From NCBI RefSeq assembly GCF_019024285.1, contig NZ_WMKZ01000029.1:1-60781 (forward strand): a stretch of DNA of 60,781 nt, given 5' to 3'. Source of the stretch: Alkalihalobacterium elongatum (GTDB lineage Bacteria; Bacillota; Bacilli; Bacillales; Bacillaceae_F). Made by a program: the position numbers and the translations under genes. Numbering within the stretch: the stretch's first letter is position 1; every line of letters begins with the position of its first letter. This document shows positions 60,642 to 60,781 of the stretch, one piece after another. Below the pieces are notes generated by a model that was given only the letters and a program-made list of their open reading frames with translations, was not told where the DNA came from and did no database searches.

Positions 60642-60781
60642 TTGACTATGATTTTTGAACATGTTATATTAGTAAAGTCGCTGTCACAGCAGCGGACAAG
60701 CGTGAAGTTCTTTGAAAACTGAACAAAAAGCCAAGCGAAATAAAGAGATACATGATATCTCGTCAATGTTTTAAAAACGTC
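60642..60781 (+). promoter_or_regulatory. rRNA operon promoter and leader
   Basis: TTGACT (60642-60647), 17 nt, TATATT (60665-60670). Downstream, GAAGTTCTTTGAAAACTGAAC (from 60705) contains the BoxA-like antitermination motif seen ahead of Bacillus 16S rRNA genes. The 16S gene itself lies beyond the right edge. TATAAT at 60572-60577 may belong to a second, upstream promoter, but its -35 is unclear. Confidence 0.88.

Overview
The window is about 60.8 kb of AT-rich chromosome from an endospore-forming, low-GC Gram-positive bacterium of the Bacillaceae. Gene order follows, almost gene for gene, the segment of the Bacillus subtilis chromosome near oriC that runs from csfB/tmk to lysS. Sporulation genes (csfB, yabG, sspF, spoVG, fin, spoVT, yabP, yabQ, spoIIE) confirm a spore former. 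The species cannot be named from the sequence alone.

Layout. The left edge is the 3' end of a 5S rRNA gene and the right edge is the promoter and leader of another rRNA operon, so the segment lies between two rrn operons. From the left: csfB, a PLP-dependent decarboxylase, then tmk-darA-holB-ricT-yabA (nucleotide supply, c-di-AMP sensing, replication); trmN6-yazA-rsmI (RNA modification); divergent abrB; an inserted nurA-herA pair (DNA end processing); a T-box controlled metG; tatD, yabE; a block of composite repeats; rnmV-rsmA (5S and 16S rRNA maturation); yabG, veg, sspF; ispE-purR-ridA; an inserted pair of oligopeptide-type ABC permeases; spoVG; glmU-prs; ctc-pth-fin; mfd; spoVT; yabM-mazG-rqcP-yabP-yabQ-divIC; yabR; tRNA-Met; spoIIE-yabS-yabT; an inserted two-gene ThrE-type exporter; tilS-hprT-ftsH; coaX-hslO-cysK; the folate operon pabB-pabA-pabC-folP-folB-folK with yazB and dusB; and lysS.

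How it works together. Most genes are housekeeping (translation, RNA modification, replication and repair, cofactors) interleaved with sporulation control. Regulatory DNA is readable in several places: a sigma-A promoter with a Spo0A box at abrB, a Spo0A-type promoter with a 22-bp spacer and three 0A-like boxes at spoIIE, sigma-B at ctc, sigma-H-like at spoVG, sigma-G-like at sspF and spoVT, tandem sigma-A promoters at veg, and the metG T-box.

Departures from the B. subtilis order (compared from memory) are the most interesting part: nurA-herA between abrB and metG; two permeases without ATPase or binding protein between ridA and spoVG; a split threonine/serine exporter before tilS; no yaaR between darA and holB; and only tRNA-Met before spoIIE. 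Beyond genes, three long hairpins of about 112 nt share the ends AGAGGCTGAC and GTCAGCCTCTTTT but have different interiors (two shorter relatives also occur), five Spo0A-box-like heptamers cluster inside nurA, a second 5S-like tail appears to be split by an insertion, and a perfect hairpin covers the yabS ribosome binding site. No CRISPR array, prophage or complete insertion sequence was seen.
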